Shown one piece after another: positions 36,486 to 46,087 of a DNA stretch of 64,000 nt. Position 1 is the stretch's first letter, and the number at the start of each line of letters is the position of its first letter. Source of the stretch: Chloroflexota bacterium (GTDB lineage: Bacteria > Chloroflexota > Anaerolineae > Anaerolineales > VGOW01). The DNA lies in the NCBI GenBank assembly GCA_016875735.1, contig VGOW01000005.1, positions 39,600 through 103,599 of the forward strand, in the 5' to 3' direction. The notes under the pieces are model-generated. The model saw only the letters and a list, made by a program, of their open reading frames with translations, was not told where the DNA came from and searched no databases. The position numbers were made by a program, and so were the translations under genes.

Positions 36486-37655
36486 TCACCCCTCCCTCGC
36501 CGCCCGCGCCATTTGCCGGCGAAGAGAATCGAGCGCCATATTCGACGACCACTCGGGCGCGAGCCCGGCGTGGCCGCCGAAACCGCGTTCCCATTGGTGC
36601 GACGTTCGCTCGCTCCACACCCCAACCCGAATACGAATCTCGACGCCCGACGACTGCACCGCGCAGGCCATGCCCCACGTTGCGCCCGCCGCCCGCGCCG
36701 CCGATTGCGCCAACAACAAAACGTCGTCGGTTTCCGTGATCGCTTTCACCTGAGCGCCGCGAAATGTTCCCGTGCCGTTATCGGCTTCGACCAACTTGCC
36801 GCCGAGTCTGCCACCCGTGCCGCTCTCAATCACTGCCACCGTTTCGCCGCGCGCGGCCAACCCCGCAAGGCACACACTTTCCAGCGTATCGGCGTCGGCC
36901 CCGAACACCCAATCGCCCAATCGTTCGCGCGCCGTGCGCTCCACTTCGGCGATCATCCGGTCGGCTTCGGCTTCGCTCGGCGCATTGGCCGTGATGCGCA
37001 CGACAATGGTGCCCGACTTGGCGTTGAGGCCCACGGTGGGGTTGCTCAGTTTTTCGAGATCGCCGATCTTGTCGTCCACCATGCTTTCGCCCACGCCCGA
37101 AGTTTTTAACTCGCGGCTTTTGATCACGCCGGTGAGATTGAAGCGGCGGCGAAGGAAAGGCAGAACGGCCTTGTCCATCAAGTATTCCATCTCGCGCGGC
37201 ACACCGGGCAGGCTCACCACCACCGCGCCGCCGAGATCGACGATGAACGACGGCGCAGTGCCCACCGGGTTTTCGATGGCGATGGAGTCTTTCGGGCGAT
37301 AGGCTTGCTGTTTGTTGTTCTCGGTCATGGCTCGCCCCCAGCGGCGAAAGCGCTCTTCGATTTGTTTGAGGAGCGACTCGTCGAAGATGAGCGGGCGGCC
37401 TGTGGCGCGGGCAATCGCCTCGCGAGTCATGTCGTCCACCGTGGGGCCGAGCCCGCCGGTGGTGATTACCACCTCGGAGCGCGAGAGGGCGAGGCGGATG
37501 ACGGAGGTGATGCGGCCGAGGTCGTCGCCCACCGTCGAAGTGTAATGTAGAGGCATCCCAATGCTCTGCAGTTTCTTCGAGATCAGCGCGGAGTTGGTGT
37601 CAACGATTTCGCCGAGAAGGATTTCGGCGCCGATGGCGATGATTTCAGAGTGCAC
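36486..37655 (-). CDS. cinA: CinA-family protein (MoCF-like domain plus nicotinamide-nucleotide amidase domain)
   Basis: The 389-residue protein begins with HSEIIAIGAEILLGEIVDTN and TTGGLGPTVDDMTREAIA, the MoCF-like domain (about residues 1-170) associated with ADP-ribose pyrophosphatase activity in CinA. The C-terminal domain (about 245-389) has ETVAVIESGTGGRLGGKLVE as in nicotinamide-mononucleotide amidases. The GTG at 37655 is chosen because relatives start immediately before SEII; an upstream ATG frame reads through repeat DNA. Confidence 0.92.
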   Translation of the reverse strand: MHSEIIAIGAEILLGEIVDTNSALISKKLQSIGMPLHYTSTVGDDLGRITSVIRLALSRSEVVITTGGLGPTVDDMTREAIARATGRPLIFDESLLKQIEERFRRWGRAMTENNKQQAYRPKDSIAIENPVGTAPSFIVDLGGAVVVSLPGVPREMEYLMDKAVLPFLRRRFNLTGVIKSRELKTSGVGESMVDDKIGDLEKLSNPTVGLNAKSGTIVVRITANAPSEAEADRMIAEVERTARERLGDWVFGADADTLESVCLAGLAARGETVAVIESGTGGRLGGKLVEADNGTGTFRGAQVKAITETDDVLLLAQSAARAAGATWGMACAVQSSGVEIRIRVGVWSERTSHQWERGFGGHAGLAPEWSSNMALDSLRRQMARAAREG

Positions 37656-37670
37656 GCGGCTCCATTGTTG

Positions 37671-37701
37671 TACACAGATGAACACGGATAAACACGGATT
37701 C
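37671..37701. repeat. Family B half-element upstream of cinA
   Basis: ACACAGATGAACACGGATAA and ACACGGATT match one arm of the hairpin at 17538. The opposing arm is missing, so this is probably a decayed copy. Confidence 0.55.
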
Positions 37702-37715
37702 TATTCTGCCCATCG

Positions 37716-38870
37716 TTAGATAACGTTGTATTCCTTCACGAGATCGCCTTCCGCGAAGCGGCTGAATCTCAACGAGGTGATGTCAAGCGTGTGCGCTTTG
37801 TCGTCGAGAATCTCTTCGGCGATGAGCAGGCCGCTGATGGGGCCGTGCATGAAGCCGTGCCCGCTGAAGCCGGCCACCACAAAATAGCCGCCGAGCGTGG
37901 GCACGCGGCCAATGATCGGGTGAGCGTCGGGCGTCACCTCGTACAGTCCGGCGACCTGTGAGACGAGACCGGCCCGTTCGAGAATCGGCATCCGTTTGGC
38001 GGCGGCCTCGAGGTTCACGATCTCGAAAGCCTCATCCACGCTTTGATCGAAGCCCGGCTGTTCGTTCGGGTTCGACATGCCGAGCAGAAGGCCCTCGCTC
38101 TCGCGATGAAAGTAGAGGCTTTGAGCGAAGTCGATCACGAAAGGGAAGTCGGGCGGCAGTTGAGGTAGAGGCGTGGTGGTGAGCCATTGGCGGCGAAGGG
38201 GTTGGATGGGGAGATCGATTCCGGCGGTGCGGCTGAGGGGGGCGCTCCACGGCCCGGCGGCGTTGACGACGGCATCCGTCGAGATCGAGCCCCGATTTGT
38301 TTCTACTCCGATCACTTTGCCGTTGGCCGTTTGGATTCCGATCGCTTCCACATCTTCGAGCGCCTTTGCGCCGAGCCGCCGCGCGGCGTTGATGTAGCCC
38401 ATCACCACGCCGTTGGGATCGCACAAACCATCCCGCTCGTTGAATGTTCCGGCGATGGCGTCGTCACAGCGAACGAGCGGGATGCGGCGGCGGACTTCGT
38501 CGCCGGTGAGCCATTCGGTGCTCGCGCCGAGCGAGCGCTGTAGGGCGACGTTGCGCTGGAAGTTGGCGGCGTCCCGTTCGTTGGTGAGCATGAAGAGGTA
38601 GCCGCAGTATCGGCGGTCAATCGGCTGGCCGATCTCTTCTTCGAATCGATCCAGCATGGGCAGGCTGAGAATCGAAAGGCGGATGTTGATCTCGGTGGCG
38701 AATTGGTAGCGGATGCCTCCGGCGCAGCGCCCGGTTGCGCCTTGCCCGAAGAACGACTCTTTTTCGAGAAGCACGCCATTCACGCCGCGCCGGGCGAGGT
38801 GATAGAGGGCGCTCGCGCCCATCACGCCGCCGCCGATGATGACGATGGGGGAAGTGGAAGGGAGGGTCAT
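37716..38870 (-). CDS. FAD-dependent amine/amino-acid oxidoreductase (DAO family)
   Basis: The 384-residue protein has the FAD-binding IVIIGGGVMGASALYHLARR and a C-terminal GYFVVAGFSGHGFMHGPISG, the pattern of sarcosine oxidase beta / glycine oxidase relatives. The RCAGGIRYQFATEINIRLS segment near the flavin is typical of that group. It should oxidise a secondary amine or imino acid. It is the last of the genes following the first Liv transporter, behind an EamA transporter and an ornithine cyclodeaminase-like enzyme, which suggests use of an imported amino acid. Confidence 0.87.
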   Translation of the reverse strand: MTLPSTSPIVIIGGGVMGASALYHLARRGVNGVLLEKESFFGQGATGRCAGGIRYQFATEINIRLSILSLPMLDRFEEEIGQPIDRRYCGYLFMLTNERDAANFQRNVALQRSLGASTEWLTGDEVRRRIPLVRCDDAIAGTFNERDGLCDPNGVVMGYINAARRLGAKALEDVEAIGIQTANGKVIGVETNRGSISTDAVVNAAGPWSAPLSRTAGIDLPIQPLRRQWLTTTPLPQLPPDFPFVIDFAQSLYFHRESEGLLLGMSNPNEQPGFDQSVDEAFEIVNLEAAAKRMPILERAGLVSQVAGLYEVTPDAHPIIGRVPTLGGYFVVAGFSGHGFMHGPISGLLIAEEILDDKAHTLDITSLRFSRFAEGDLVKEYNVI

Positions 38871-38905
38871 GGTGGGTGGCTAAGTGGTTGGGTGGTTAGG
38901 TGGTT
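38871..38905. repeat. Degenerate GGTGGTTGGGTGG repeat
   Basis: GTGGCTAAGTGG, TTGGGTGG and TTAGGTGGTT units match the run at 3072-3108. The repeat supplies the last codons and stop of the EamA gene (encoding EPPNHPTT). Confidence 0.5.
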
Positions 38906-39758
38906 CGAGTTGGAGGAGGGCGACAGCGGCCAGTATCAATGCGCCGCCGATCATTTGCGGGAAGTCGAGGAGTTCGCGGTACAAAAGGAAGGCGGCGAGG
39001 TTGGAGAAAACGACATCGAGCGAAGTGACGATGGCGGCATTGCTCACTGGCACAAACCGCAGGCTGAGCGAGAACAGGCCCCACGCGCCGAGCGTCGGCC
39101 CAATGGCGATGGCCGCGAGAAGGGGCCACGCGGCGGGTTGGAGTGCGCGAGCGAGATCGCTGGATTGAAAGGGCAGAAGAACGATGGCGCCGATGCCGTA
39201 AGCATACATCAACATTGCGCGCGGATCGCATTTGCCGCTGAGTGTTTTGCTGAAGATGGCGAAGGCGGCGTAGCCGACACTGGCGGCCAGCCCGATGGCG
39301 ATGCCGGGCAGGCTGACGATCATCGCGTCGATGTCGTACACCTTCGAGGCCAGCGCGCATCCCGTCAGCGACAGCGCGAGCGCGACAACTTTGCGCGAGT
39401 TGAGCGGCTCGTTCAGCGCCACTGCGCCCACTACAGTGACCCACACCGGAGCCATGTAGGTGAGCACGGCCAGCAGGGCGATGCCGGCCACCTCTATGCC
39501 TTTCGCCAGCGCGGCATAGAAGCCGCCGATGCCAACGATGCCGAGCGCCAACACGTGACTCGCCGCATTCGCAGGCATCCGAAGCAGATCGCGGCGGGTA
39601 AGCGCCAGTGCGACGAACGTGAGCGATGAGGCCAGCGCCGCGCGCAGGAAGGCGATGGAGATTGCGGGGAGGCTGAAATTCTGGAGCAGGGTGCGCGTGA
39701 GCGGGCCGAGTGTTGACCACAACACTGTCGCCACAAGCACGAGTGCATAGCCCCGCAT
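38880..39758 (-). CDS. EamA/DMT-family transporter
   Basis: The 292-residue inner-membrane protein has about ten hydrophobic helices in two EamA repeats (VLVATVLWSTLGPLTRTLLQ in repeat 1; LAASVGYAAFAIFSKTL and AIVTSLDVVFSNLAAFLLYR in repeat 2). Family members export or import small metabolites such as amino acids. The start at MRGYALVLV is chosen since the upstream part of the frame overlaps the neighbouring gene and is Arg-rich shadow sequence. The last residues EPPNHPTT come from a repeat. It lies 14 bases after the cyclodeaminase-like gene. Confidence 0.9.
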   Translation of the reverse strand: MRGYALVLVATVLWSTLGPLTRTLLQNFSLPAISIAFLRAALASSLTFVALALTRRDLLRMPANAASHVLALGIVGIGGFYAALAKGIEVAGIALLAVLTYMAPVWVTVVGAVALNEPLNSRKVVALALSLTGCALASKVYDIDAMIVSLPGIAIGLAASVGYAAFAIFSKTLSGKCDPRAMLMYAYGIGAIVLLPFQSSDLARALQPAAWPLLAAIAIGPTLGAWGLFSLSLRFVPVSNAAIVTSLDVVFSNLAAFLLYRELLDFPQMIGGALILAAVALLQLEPPNHPTT

Positions 39759-39772
39759 ATGCGAGGCGCGGC

Positions 39773-40750
39773 TCACAGCGCGAACTCTGCGCCCAGCTTC
39801 ATTCCGCGGGCGCGGCGCAAAACTTCGGCGGCGGCCACCACATCTTGCACGGCGATGCCGCACGATTTGAAGAAGGTGATTTGCTCGGCGTTGGCGCGGC
39901 CCGGTTTGCGGCCCAGCACGATCTCGCCCAACTGCGCGTGGATGTGATCTGTGCCGAAGAGCCCGTCGCGGAGGGGGATGATGAGATCGCCTGCTTCGGC
40001 CAGCGCCGATTCGTGGGAGTCGATCACCACCAATGCGCGTTTGATCAGTTCGGGATCGTTCTCCTGCATCTCCGGTGTGTACGATCCGATTCCGTTGACG
40101 TGCGCGCCGGGTTTTACATCGCGGCTATTGTACACGGGGGATGTTGAGGTGGTGGCGGTGCAGATGATGTCGGCTTGGGAGACGGCCTCGCGGGGGGAGG
40201 CGGCGGCCCGCAGATCGGCGGGGATGGGATCGCGCCCGGCCACTTCGGCGATCATGCGCTCGGTGGCCGAGGGATCGCGATCATAGATCCATGCTTGTTT
40301 GATCGAGCGCACACTGCACACGGCTTCGAGTTGGGTGCGGGCCTGCGCGCCCGCGCCGAAGATAGCGGCGGTGGATGAATCGGGGCGGGCGAGAAGGTCG
40401 GTGGCCGCGCCGGAGGCGGCGCCCGTTCGCAGGGCGGTGAGATAGGTGGCGTCCATCACGGCGGCGGGCTGTCCGGTCTCGGCGTCGATCATGATCATTA
40501 CGCCGTGAATGATGGGCAGATTCTTTTGCGGGTTGCCGGGAAACACGGAGACGATCTTCGCGCCGAGATCGTTGGCGACGCGGGCGGGCATGAAGAGGGT
40601 GACGGCATTCTGCGCCGGGGTGTGGACGGGGGTGCGGAGGGGCAGGGCGGCTTCGCCGGTGATGAGGGCGGCGTAGGCGCGTTTTTGTGTTTCGATGGCT
40701 TGCCGCATGGGGAGGGCGCGGCGCACGTCGGCGGCGGAGAGGAGGAGCAT
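39773..40750 (-). CDS. Ornithine cyclodeaminase / mu-crystallin family enzyme
   Basis: The 325-residue protein has LPLRTPVHTP, KIVSVFPGNPQKNLPIIHGV, the NAD-binding AAIFGAGAQARTQLEAV, and GSYTPEMQENDPELI, all typical of the ornithine cyclodeaminase / mu-crystallin / Pyr2C reductase family. Members cyclise ornithine, reduce cyclic imino acids or act as alanine dehydrogenase. It starts one base after the stop of the LivF ATPase gene, so it belongs to the transporter operon, which suggests the imported amino acid is its substrate. Confidence 0.9.
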   Translation of the reverse strand: MLLLSAADVRRALPMRQAIETQKRAYAALITGEAALPLRTPVHTPAQNAVTLFMPARVANDLGAKIVSVFPGNPQKNLPIIHGVMIMIDAETGQPAAVMDATYLTALRTGAASGAATDLLARPDSSTAAIFGAGAQARTQLEAVCSVRSIKQAWIYDRDPSATERMIAEVAGRDPIPADLRAAASPREAVSQADIICTATTSTSPVYNSRDVKPGAHVNGIGSYTPEMQENDPELIKRALVVIDSHESALAEAGDLIIPLRDGLFGTDHIHAQLGEIVLGRKPGRANAEQITFFKSCGIAVQDVVAAAEVLRRARGMKLGAEFAL

Positions 40751-40751
40751 G

Positions 40752-41465
40752 TTAGCTGATGCCGAGGTAGGCTTTTTGCACGGTTTCGTTTTGGCGCAAG
40801 TTCTGCGCCGAGTCGTTCAGGACAACCTGGCCAGTTTGAAGCACGTAGCCCCGATCGGCGATTTGCAGGGCCATGCGGGCGTTTTGCTCGACGAGCAGAA
40901 TCGTCGTGCCCTCTCGATGAAGTTGTTTGATGGTGTCAAAGATGCTGTCCACCAGCACTGGGGCCAGCCCCATCGAAGGCTCGTCCAACAGCAAAACTTT
41001 GGGGTAGGCCATGAGCGCCCGGCCCGTGGCCAGCATTTGCTGCTCGCCGCCGCTGAGGGTTCCGGCCAGTTGATTGTGCCGCTCTTTGAGCCGGGGGAAG
41101 AGATGGAACACTCGCTCAACCGCTTGGGCAGTTTCCGATGCGTTGGATCGGGTGTAGGCCCCCATCTCAAGGTTCTCCGTCACCGTGAGACGGCCAAATA
41201 CCCGCCGCCCCTCAGGGACTTGAACGACGCCTTTGCTGACGATGTCGTGCGCTTTGTAGGCGCTCAAATCTTCGCCGTTGAGGCGGATGTGGCCCTCGCG
41301 CGGGCGAAGCAGGCCGCTGATGGTTTTGAGGGTGGTGCTTTTCCCGGCGCCGTTGGCGCCGATGAGGGTGACGATTTCACCTTCTTCGACGATGAGCGAG
41401 ACGCCCTTGAGGGCATGAATGTGTCCGTAGTATGAGTGAACGTTTTCGAGTTCTAAGATAGCCAT
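40752..41465 (-). CDS. livF: Branched-chain amino-acid ABC transporter ATPase LivF (system 1)
   Basis: The 237-residue ATPase begins LELENVHSYYGHIHALKGVS with Walker A GANGAGKST, signature LSGGEQQMLATGRALM and Walker B LLLDEPSMGLAP, the standard LivF pattern. It forms a heterodimer with LivG and powers LivHM. It is six bases after livG and overlaps nothing. Confidence 0.96.
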   Translation of the reverse strand: MAILELENVHSYYGHIHALKGVSLIVEEGEIVTLIGANGAGKSTTLKTISGLLRPREGHIRLNGEDLSAYKAHDIVSKGVVQVPEGRRVFGRLTVTENLEMGAYTRSNASETAQAVERVFHLFPRLKERHNQLAGTLSGGEQQMLATGRALMAYPKVLLLDEPSMGLAPVLVDSIFDTIKQLHREGTTILLVEQNARMALQIADRGYVLQTGQVVLNDSAQNLRQNETVQKAYLGIS

Positions 41466-41471
41466 TGCTCA

Positions 41472-42287
41472 TCATCCTGCTGGGGAGGCCGAGACGGATT
41501 CGGGCACTTCGGCCGCGCTGCCTCTTCCCAGATACGCTTCAATGACTCTGGGGTTGCTTTGAATATCGGTCGGGCTTCCTTCGGCGATCTTCTCGCCGTA
41601 GTCGAGCACGGAAATGCGCTCCGAGATGCCCATGACCACCCGCATGTCGTGTTCGATGAGCATGATGGTGATGCCCAGTTCATCGCGCAGGCGGCGGATA
41701 AAACCTGTCATCTCTTCCGTCTCGTGCGGGTTCATTCCGGCGGTGGGTTCGTCAAGCAGCAACAACTTGGGCCGGCTTGCCAGCGCGCGGGCAATTTCCA
41801 GCCGCCGTTGATCGCCATAAGGCAGGTTCTTCGCCAATTGGTCGCCCTTGCCGGTCAGATTCACGAAAGCCAAGAGGCGGCGCGCCTCGTTGAGAGCCTC
41901 GGCTTCTTCTCGCACCGTGCCGGGCGTTCGGAGGATCGCGCCCAACATGCCGCCCTTGAGGCGGGGGTGCTGGCCGACGAGGATATTTTCCAGCGCGGTG
42001 AGGTTATTAAACAGGCGGATGTTTTGGTAGGTGCGGGCGATGCCCAGTGCGGTGATCCGGTCGGAGGTCAGTCGTTCGAGGTGGTGCCCATCGAAAATGA
42101 TTTCGCCGATTTCGGGCTGATAGAAGCCGGTGACGCAATTAAAGAAAGTCGTTTTGCCGGCTCCGTTGGGGCCGATGACGCTGTGAATGGACTTTTCGGC
42201 GATGTCCAGATCGAGGCTGGATACGGCGGTGAGGCCGCCGAAACGTTTGGTGACTTGGCGGGCGGTGATAATAGAAGGCATTGTCAA
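41472..42287 (-). CDS. livG: Branched-chain amino-acid ABC transporter ATPase LivG (system 1)
   Basis: The 271-residue ATPase has TKRFGGLTAVSSLDLDI, Walker A GPNGAGKTT, the Q-loop region ARTYQNIRLFNNLTALENIL, signature-region LPYGDQRRLEIARAL and Walker B LLLLDEPTAGMNP, then HDMRVVMGISERI. It has the normal LivG length, which makes it a useful comparison for the enlarged copy at 48389. Confidence 0.96.
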   Translation of the reverse strand: MTMPSIITARQVTKRFGGLTAVSSLDLDIAEKSIHSVIGPNGAGKTTFFNCVTGFYQPEIGEIIFDGHHLERLTSDRITALGIARTYQNIRLFNNLTALENILVGQHPRLKGGMLGAILRTPGTVREEAEALNEARRLLAFVNLTGKGDQLAKNLPYGDQRRLEIARALASRPKLLLLDEPTAGMNPHETEEMTGFIRRLRDELGITIMLIEHDMRVVMGISERISVLDYGEKIAEGSPTDIQSNPRVIEAYLGRGSAAEVPESVSASPAG

Positions 42288-42314
42288 TAGATCCTCATCA
42301 GTGCAGTCCCGGCA

Positions 42315-44045
42315 TCAGCGAGCGCCGCCCGGAGTCTTCACGATCTCGGCGCGAGGCTCGCCCTCGGCCCCGAACTCTTCGTGTAGTTCACGCCGGTGGG
42401 TAGCCTCCGGCCAGAAGCCCTCGGGCCGGGTGAGCATCATCACGATCAGCAACGCGCCGTACATCAACAGCCGATATTCGGCAAACTCGCGCAGAAGTTC
42501 GGGCAAGCCAGCGAGGATCAGCGCTCCGACAAACACGCCCGGCAGACTGCCCATGCCGCCGATGATGATCAGAGCCAGCACGTTGATCGAGAACAGCAGG
42601 TTGAAGCTGTGCGGGTAGATCGAGCCGACTTTGGAGGCGAAGATGGCCCCGCTCAGGCCGGAGAAGGCGGCGCCAGTGGCGAAGGCCAGTAGTTTCGTCG
42701 CCACCAGATTGATGCCCATCGCTTGAGCCACATCTTCGTCCTCGCGCAGGGCCTTCCAGGCCCGGCCCGGACGCGAGTCGCGCAATCGCCAAGAGATGAA
42801 GACCGCCAGAAGACATGCGGCAAAGATCATGTAATAGAGTGTTTGGGGTGTGCCAAAAACGAAATTGCCAATCTCTCCCTGGCCGACCTCGACGATGCCC
42901 TGCGACCCGCCGATGTAGGGTTTCAAGAAGTCGGATAGGGCCAAGATGCGGATGATCTCGCCGAAGCCGAGGGTGACAATCGCCAGATAGTCGCCGCGCA
43001 TCTTTAGCACGGGTATGCCCAGAAGGACGCCGAAGAGGACAGCCGCGCCGACAGCAATGGGCAGAGCCTGCCAGAACGAAAACTCCGGACCGAAGACGAT
43101 CTGGCCGGCATTCTGGCCGATGGCGTTCGTCGTCAGCACGCCCATCACATAAGCGCCGATGGCATAGAAGGCCACATAGCCCAAGTCGAGCAGGCCGGCG
43201 AATCCGACGACAATGTTCAACCCCAGACCGGCTAGAATAAACAACCCAACAATGTTGGCGACCTCGCTGAGGTACGGCCCCAGAATTCTGGGCAGGTACA
43301 ACAACACAGCGATAACGACGAGGGCGCCTCCCCACTGGCTGGCGCGGCGCTGGGTGGGCGGCAGGGCGCGGAAGCGATCTTGAACCTGGCCTCCCCGGGC
43401 CGCCCAAAGATAGTTTCCGCCAGCGACGACAATGAAGACTGCCACCGCTCCCGGAATGGAAAGGCCCCGGCTCCCAAACATCCACTTGAGGGCCGCGCCG
43501 ACTTGAGGCATGTTGGTCAAGGTCACGCGGATCAATTCCTGAAGCAGGCCCAACAGCCCCACCCAGAAGAGAGCCAGAACGACGCTCCGACGTATTTGGG
43601 CCGGGAGAATATCGATCAGCCCTCCTAACGTGCCGACGACGGCCCCAGTGATGAGCAGGTAGAGGATGCCAACAACCGTCTCTTGGTTAAAGGTCAGGAT
43701 GTTGATCAGGGCCGGGGAAGCGTTGGGAAATATCGAGCGCAGGTTGAGCGGCGGGATGATCACAACCAGCCCGGTCAACAAGGCGCTTGCGACCAACCCG
43801 GCCAGCGCGCCGCTGATCGCGCGCATCGTCGCGGCCTCGCCAGCCGCGCGGCTGGCGGCGAAGTAGCCAGCCATGAGGATGGCGATCACGATCAGCGTTT
43901 GGCCCATCGTGATCACACCGGAGATGATGTCGCGCTGGCTGAACTCCTCGACCATGCCGATCAAAGACACCAGCAAAGCCACCACGCCGCCGATCAGGCC
44001 AATTTGAATCGCCCCCAACCAGTTGAACGAAGTCTTTTTATTCAT
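42315..44045 (-). CDS. livM: Branched-chain amino-acid ABC transporter permease LivM (system 1), long form
   Basis: The 576-residue permease carries the LivM core from about residue 265 (ILAGLGLNIVVGFAGLLDLG, YLAIVTLGFGEIIRIL, GRAWKALREDEDVAQAMGIN). Before it lies an extra region of roughly 260 residues with several hydrophobic helices (GLIGGVVALLVSLIGMV, LLITGAVVGTLGGLI). Many LivM proteins are 300-460 residues; long forms occur in Chloroflexota as I understand it. The EAA-like loop for ATPase contact is GRAWKALREDEDVA. Confidence 0.94.
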   Translation of the reverse strand: MNKKTSFNWLGAIQIGLIGGVVALLVSLIGMVEEFSQRDIISGVITMGQTLIVIAILMAGYFAASRAAGEAATMRAISGALAGLVASALLTGLVVIIPPLNLRSIFPNASPALINILTFNQETVVGILYLLITGAVVGTLGGLIDILPAQIRRSVVLALFWVGLLGLLQELIRVTLTNMPQVGAALKWMFGSRGLSIPGAVAVFIVVAGGNYLWAARGGQVQDRFRALPPTQRRASQWGGALVVIAVLLYLPRILGPYLSEVANIVGLFILAGLGLNIVVGFAGLLDLGYVAFYAIGAYVMGVLTTNAIGQNAGQIVFGPEFSFWQALPIAVGAAVLFGVLLGIPVLKMRGDYLAIVTLGFGEIIRILALSDFLKPYIGGSQGIVEVGQGEIGNFVFGTPQTLYYMIFAACLLAVFISWRLRDSRPGRAWKALREDEDVAQAMGINLVATKLLAFATGAAFSGLSGAIFASKVGSIYPHSFNLLFSINVLALIIIGGMGSLPGVFVGALILAGLPELLREFAEYRLLMYGALLIVMMLTRPEGFWPEATHRRELHEEFGAEGEPRAEIVKTPGGAR

Positions 44046-44057
44046 ATCCGCCTCTCT

Positions 44058-45122
44058 CTAAGCCTTGGCGGTGGCCAGCCGTTCACCCAAAATGCCGGTG
44101 GGCCGATAAATCAAGACTAGCACCAGCATGGTAAAAGCGATCACGTCTTTGAGTTGATAGGGAGCGGGAATGCCCAGCCCGTCGAGGAAGAGAGTTGGCC
44201 CAACCGATTCGAACAGCCCAAGGAAGAGGCCGCCGAGCATGGCGCCCGGAATGTTGCCGATGCCGCCCAGCACGGCGGCGGTGAAGGCTTTGATGCCGGG
44301 AATGAAACCCATGAAGAAGTTGACCTGCCGGAACATCAACGCATAGAGCACACCGGCCGCTCCGGCCAGCGCCGCGCCAAGAATAAAAGTCCGAACGATG
44401 ATTGCGTCAACGTCAATCCCCATCAGGGCCGCCGTATCTTTGTCTTCAGACACAGCCCGCATGGCTTTGCCGGTGCGGGTGCGTTGGACGAACATGTACA
44501 GGCCAAACATGAATAGGGCCGCCGCCACAATCACCAGCACCTGTATCTTTTGAATGACAAATTCTCCGCCCAGACTCCATGCGCCGTCGAGGGCGTCCAC
44601 TTCGGGATAGGCTCGATTCTGCGAACCGTACAAGCCGCGGAAGGTGTATTGCAGGAAGAAGGAAGCGCCGATAGCCGTGATCAGCGGCACGAGGCGCGGC
44701 GAGCGTCGCAAAGGCCGATAGGCGATTCGCTCCAACAAAACGGCGACGGTGACCGAGGTGGTTATCGCCACCGCGAAGATAGCCAACAGCCCGATGATAG
44801 GATTCCGATCCAGAAATCCGGAGCGGCTCATGCTGTTGGCAATGAAGTAGCCGGTGAATGCGCCGCTCATGAAGACTTCGCTGTGGGCAAAATTGATCAT
44901 GCGCAAAATGCCGTAGACAAGAGTATAGCCCAGCGCAATAAGAGCATAGACGCTCCCCTGAGCGATTCCAAAAACGACGAAGTCAAACCAGTGCCGCGCT
45001 GTGTAATTGCCGGCCCGCAGGGTGGCAACGGAGCCGACGACCACGAGGAGGATGATCGAACCTCCGACCAGCCACATAAACAAGTCCGTGAGTGTGAAGC
45101 GTTCCAGCGTTCGTCGCAACAT
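44058..45122 (-). CDS. livH: Branched-chain amino-acid ABC transporter permease LivH (system 1)
   Basis: The 354-residue permease has an N-terminal extension with one helix, then the LivH core FGIAQGSVYALIALGYTLVY, INFAHSEVFMSGAF and GKAMRAVSEDKDTAALMGID as the ATPase-contact loop. It pairs with LivM 12 bases downstream. Confidence 0.95.
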   Translation of the reverse strand: MLRRTLERFTLTDLFMWLVGGSIILLVVVGSVATLRAGNYTARHWFDFVVFGIAQGSVYALIALGYTLVYGILRMINFAHSEVFMSGAFTGYFIANSMSRSGFLDRNPIIGLLAIFAVAITTSVTVAVLLERIAYRPLRRSPRLVPLITAIGASFFLQYTFRGLYGSQNRAYPEVDALDGAWSLGGEFVIQKIQVLVIVAAALFMFGLYMFVQRTRTGKAMRAVSEDKDTAALMGIDVDAIIVRTFILGAALAGAAGVLYALMFRQVNFFMGFIPGIKAFTAAVLGGIGNIPGAMLGGLFLGLFESVGPTLFLDGLGIPAPYQLKDVIAFTMLVLVLIYRPTGILGERLATAKA

Positions 45123-45168
45123 TACGCTTGCTCCTTGATTAGTTTCTTATCATCACGCCGAATCGGTT

Positions 45169-45977
45169 TCATTGGGAACGGGCGCACCGGAATCCATCTA
45201 AATCGTTCCGGCCCGGAAAGGCCCAGAACCGGTTCGCGGCCCGCACCGCGCGGGCTTCAACGTTCCAAGCGCCGCCTCGTAAAACTCGAACATTCCCGGC
45301 AGACGGCCCTTGTGGATTCTCGGATGGAGAGTTCGAGTAGTAGTCGGCCCCATACCAGTCTGCCGTCCATTCCCAAACATTTCCAGCCATATCCAGCGCG
45401 CCGTAGATGCTTGCGCCGGGGGCGTAGCTCCCAACTTTCACCGTGTCTCCAACTTGCAGGTTGAAGTTTAACAGGTCCGCTTCGGGCGGGTTCCACACGG
45501 GTAGAGTTGGCCGATGACGCCCCGGGCTGCCTTCTCCCATTCGGCTTCCGTCGGCAATCGCCGCCCGGCCCAAGCGCAATACTCTTGAGCTTGAAACCAT
45601 GTCACCCCGACGATAGGGTGATCGATGTATGCCGGCGCATTGTAGCGCGGCGAGTGCATCGGGGGTGTGCACGCGCCTTGGCCGACGCACTGCTCATACA
45701 TCCGGTTAGTAACTTCCGTTTGATCTATCCAATAATCGTTCAAGTGAACAATGTGCTGGGGGTTTTCGTCGCTCTCCGCCTCCGGGTCTGAATCGTCACT
45801 GCCCATCAGAAACTCTTGAGCCGGGATATACACCAAGATCATGCCATCGACTTCAGAGATAACATTCGTGGCAGAGGTGACGGGTGGGGGCGACTCTGAT
45901 GGCGCCGATTGGCACGCCGAAGCTGCCAACAGCGACAGCGCCCACCAACTGAGCAGAAGCCTCAGGCTTCGATTCAC
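45169..45977 (-). pseudogene. Formylglycine-generating-enzyme-like (SUMF1) lipoprotein, frameshifted
   Basis: The first frame encodes a lipoprotein leader (LLLSWWALSLLAASACQSAP), EFLMGSDDSDPEAESDENPQ, and RRLPTEAEWEKAARGVIGQL; it then runs into nonsense. The second frame continues PPEADLLNFN, DMAGNVWEWTADWYG, VLRGGAWN and GFRCARS. These are consecutive parts of one SUMF1/FGE-sulfatase domain of about 270 residues. The break is near 45495 at the YPWGN position. Family members oxidise cysteine in sulfatases or serve as secreted binding proteins. It sits between the binding protein and LivH of system 1. The GTG start is tentative. Confidence 0.75.
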
Positions 45978-46004
45978 ATTCTGCGCTTGACGCTGTAGAG
46001 ATGC

Positions 46005-46042
46005 AGGATGAGCCGGGCAACCCACAGGCTCCGGCTCATCCT
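46005..46042. repeat. Inverted repeat AGGATGAGCCGG / CCGGCTCATCCT
   Basis: Perfect 12-base arms at 46005-46016 and 46031-46042 lie between the binding-protein gene and the SUMF1-like gene. It may act as a transcription attenuator that limits read-through from the highly expressed binding protein. Confidence 0.6.
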
Positions 46043-46087
46043 TTCACGCTTTACTCACGAGACTCTGGTCAACGACCCCAGAGATAT

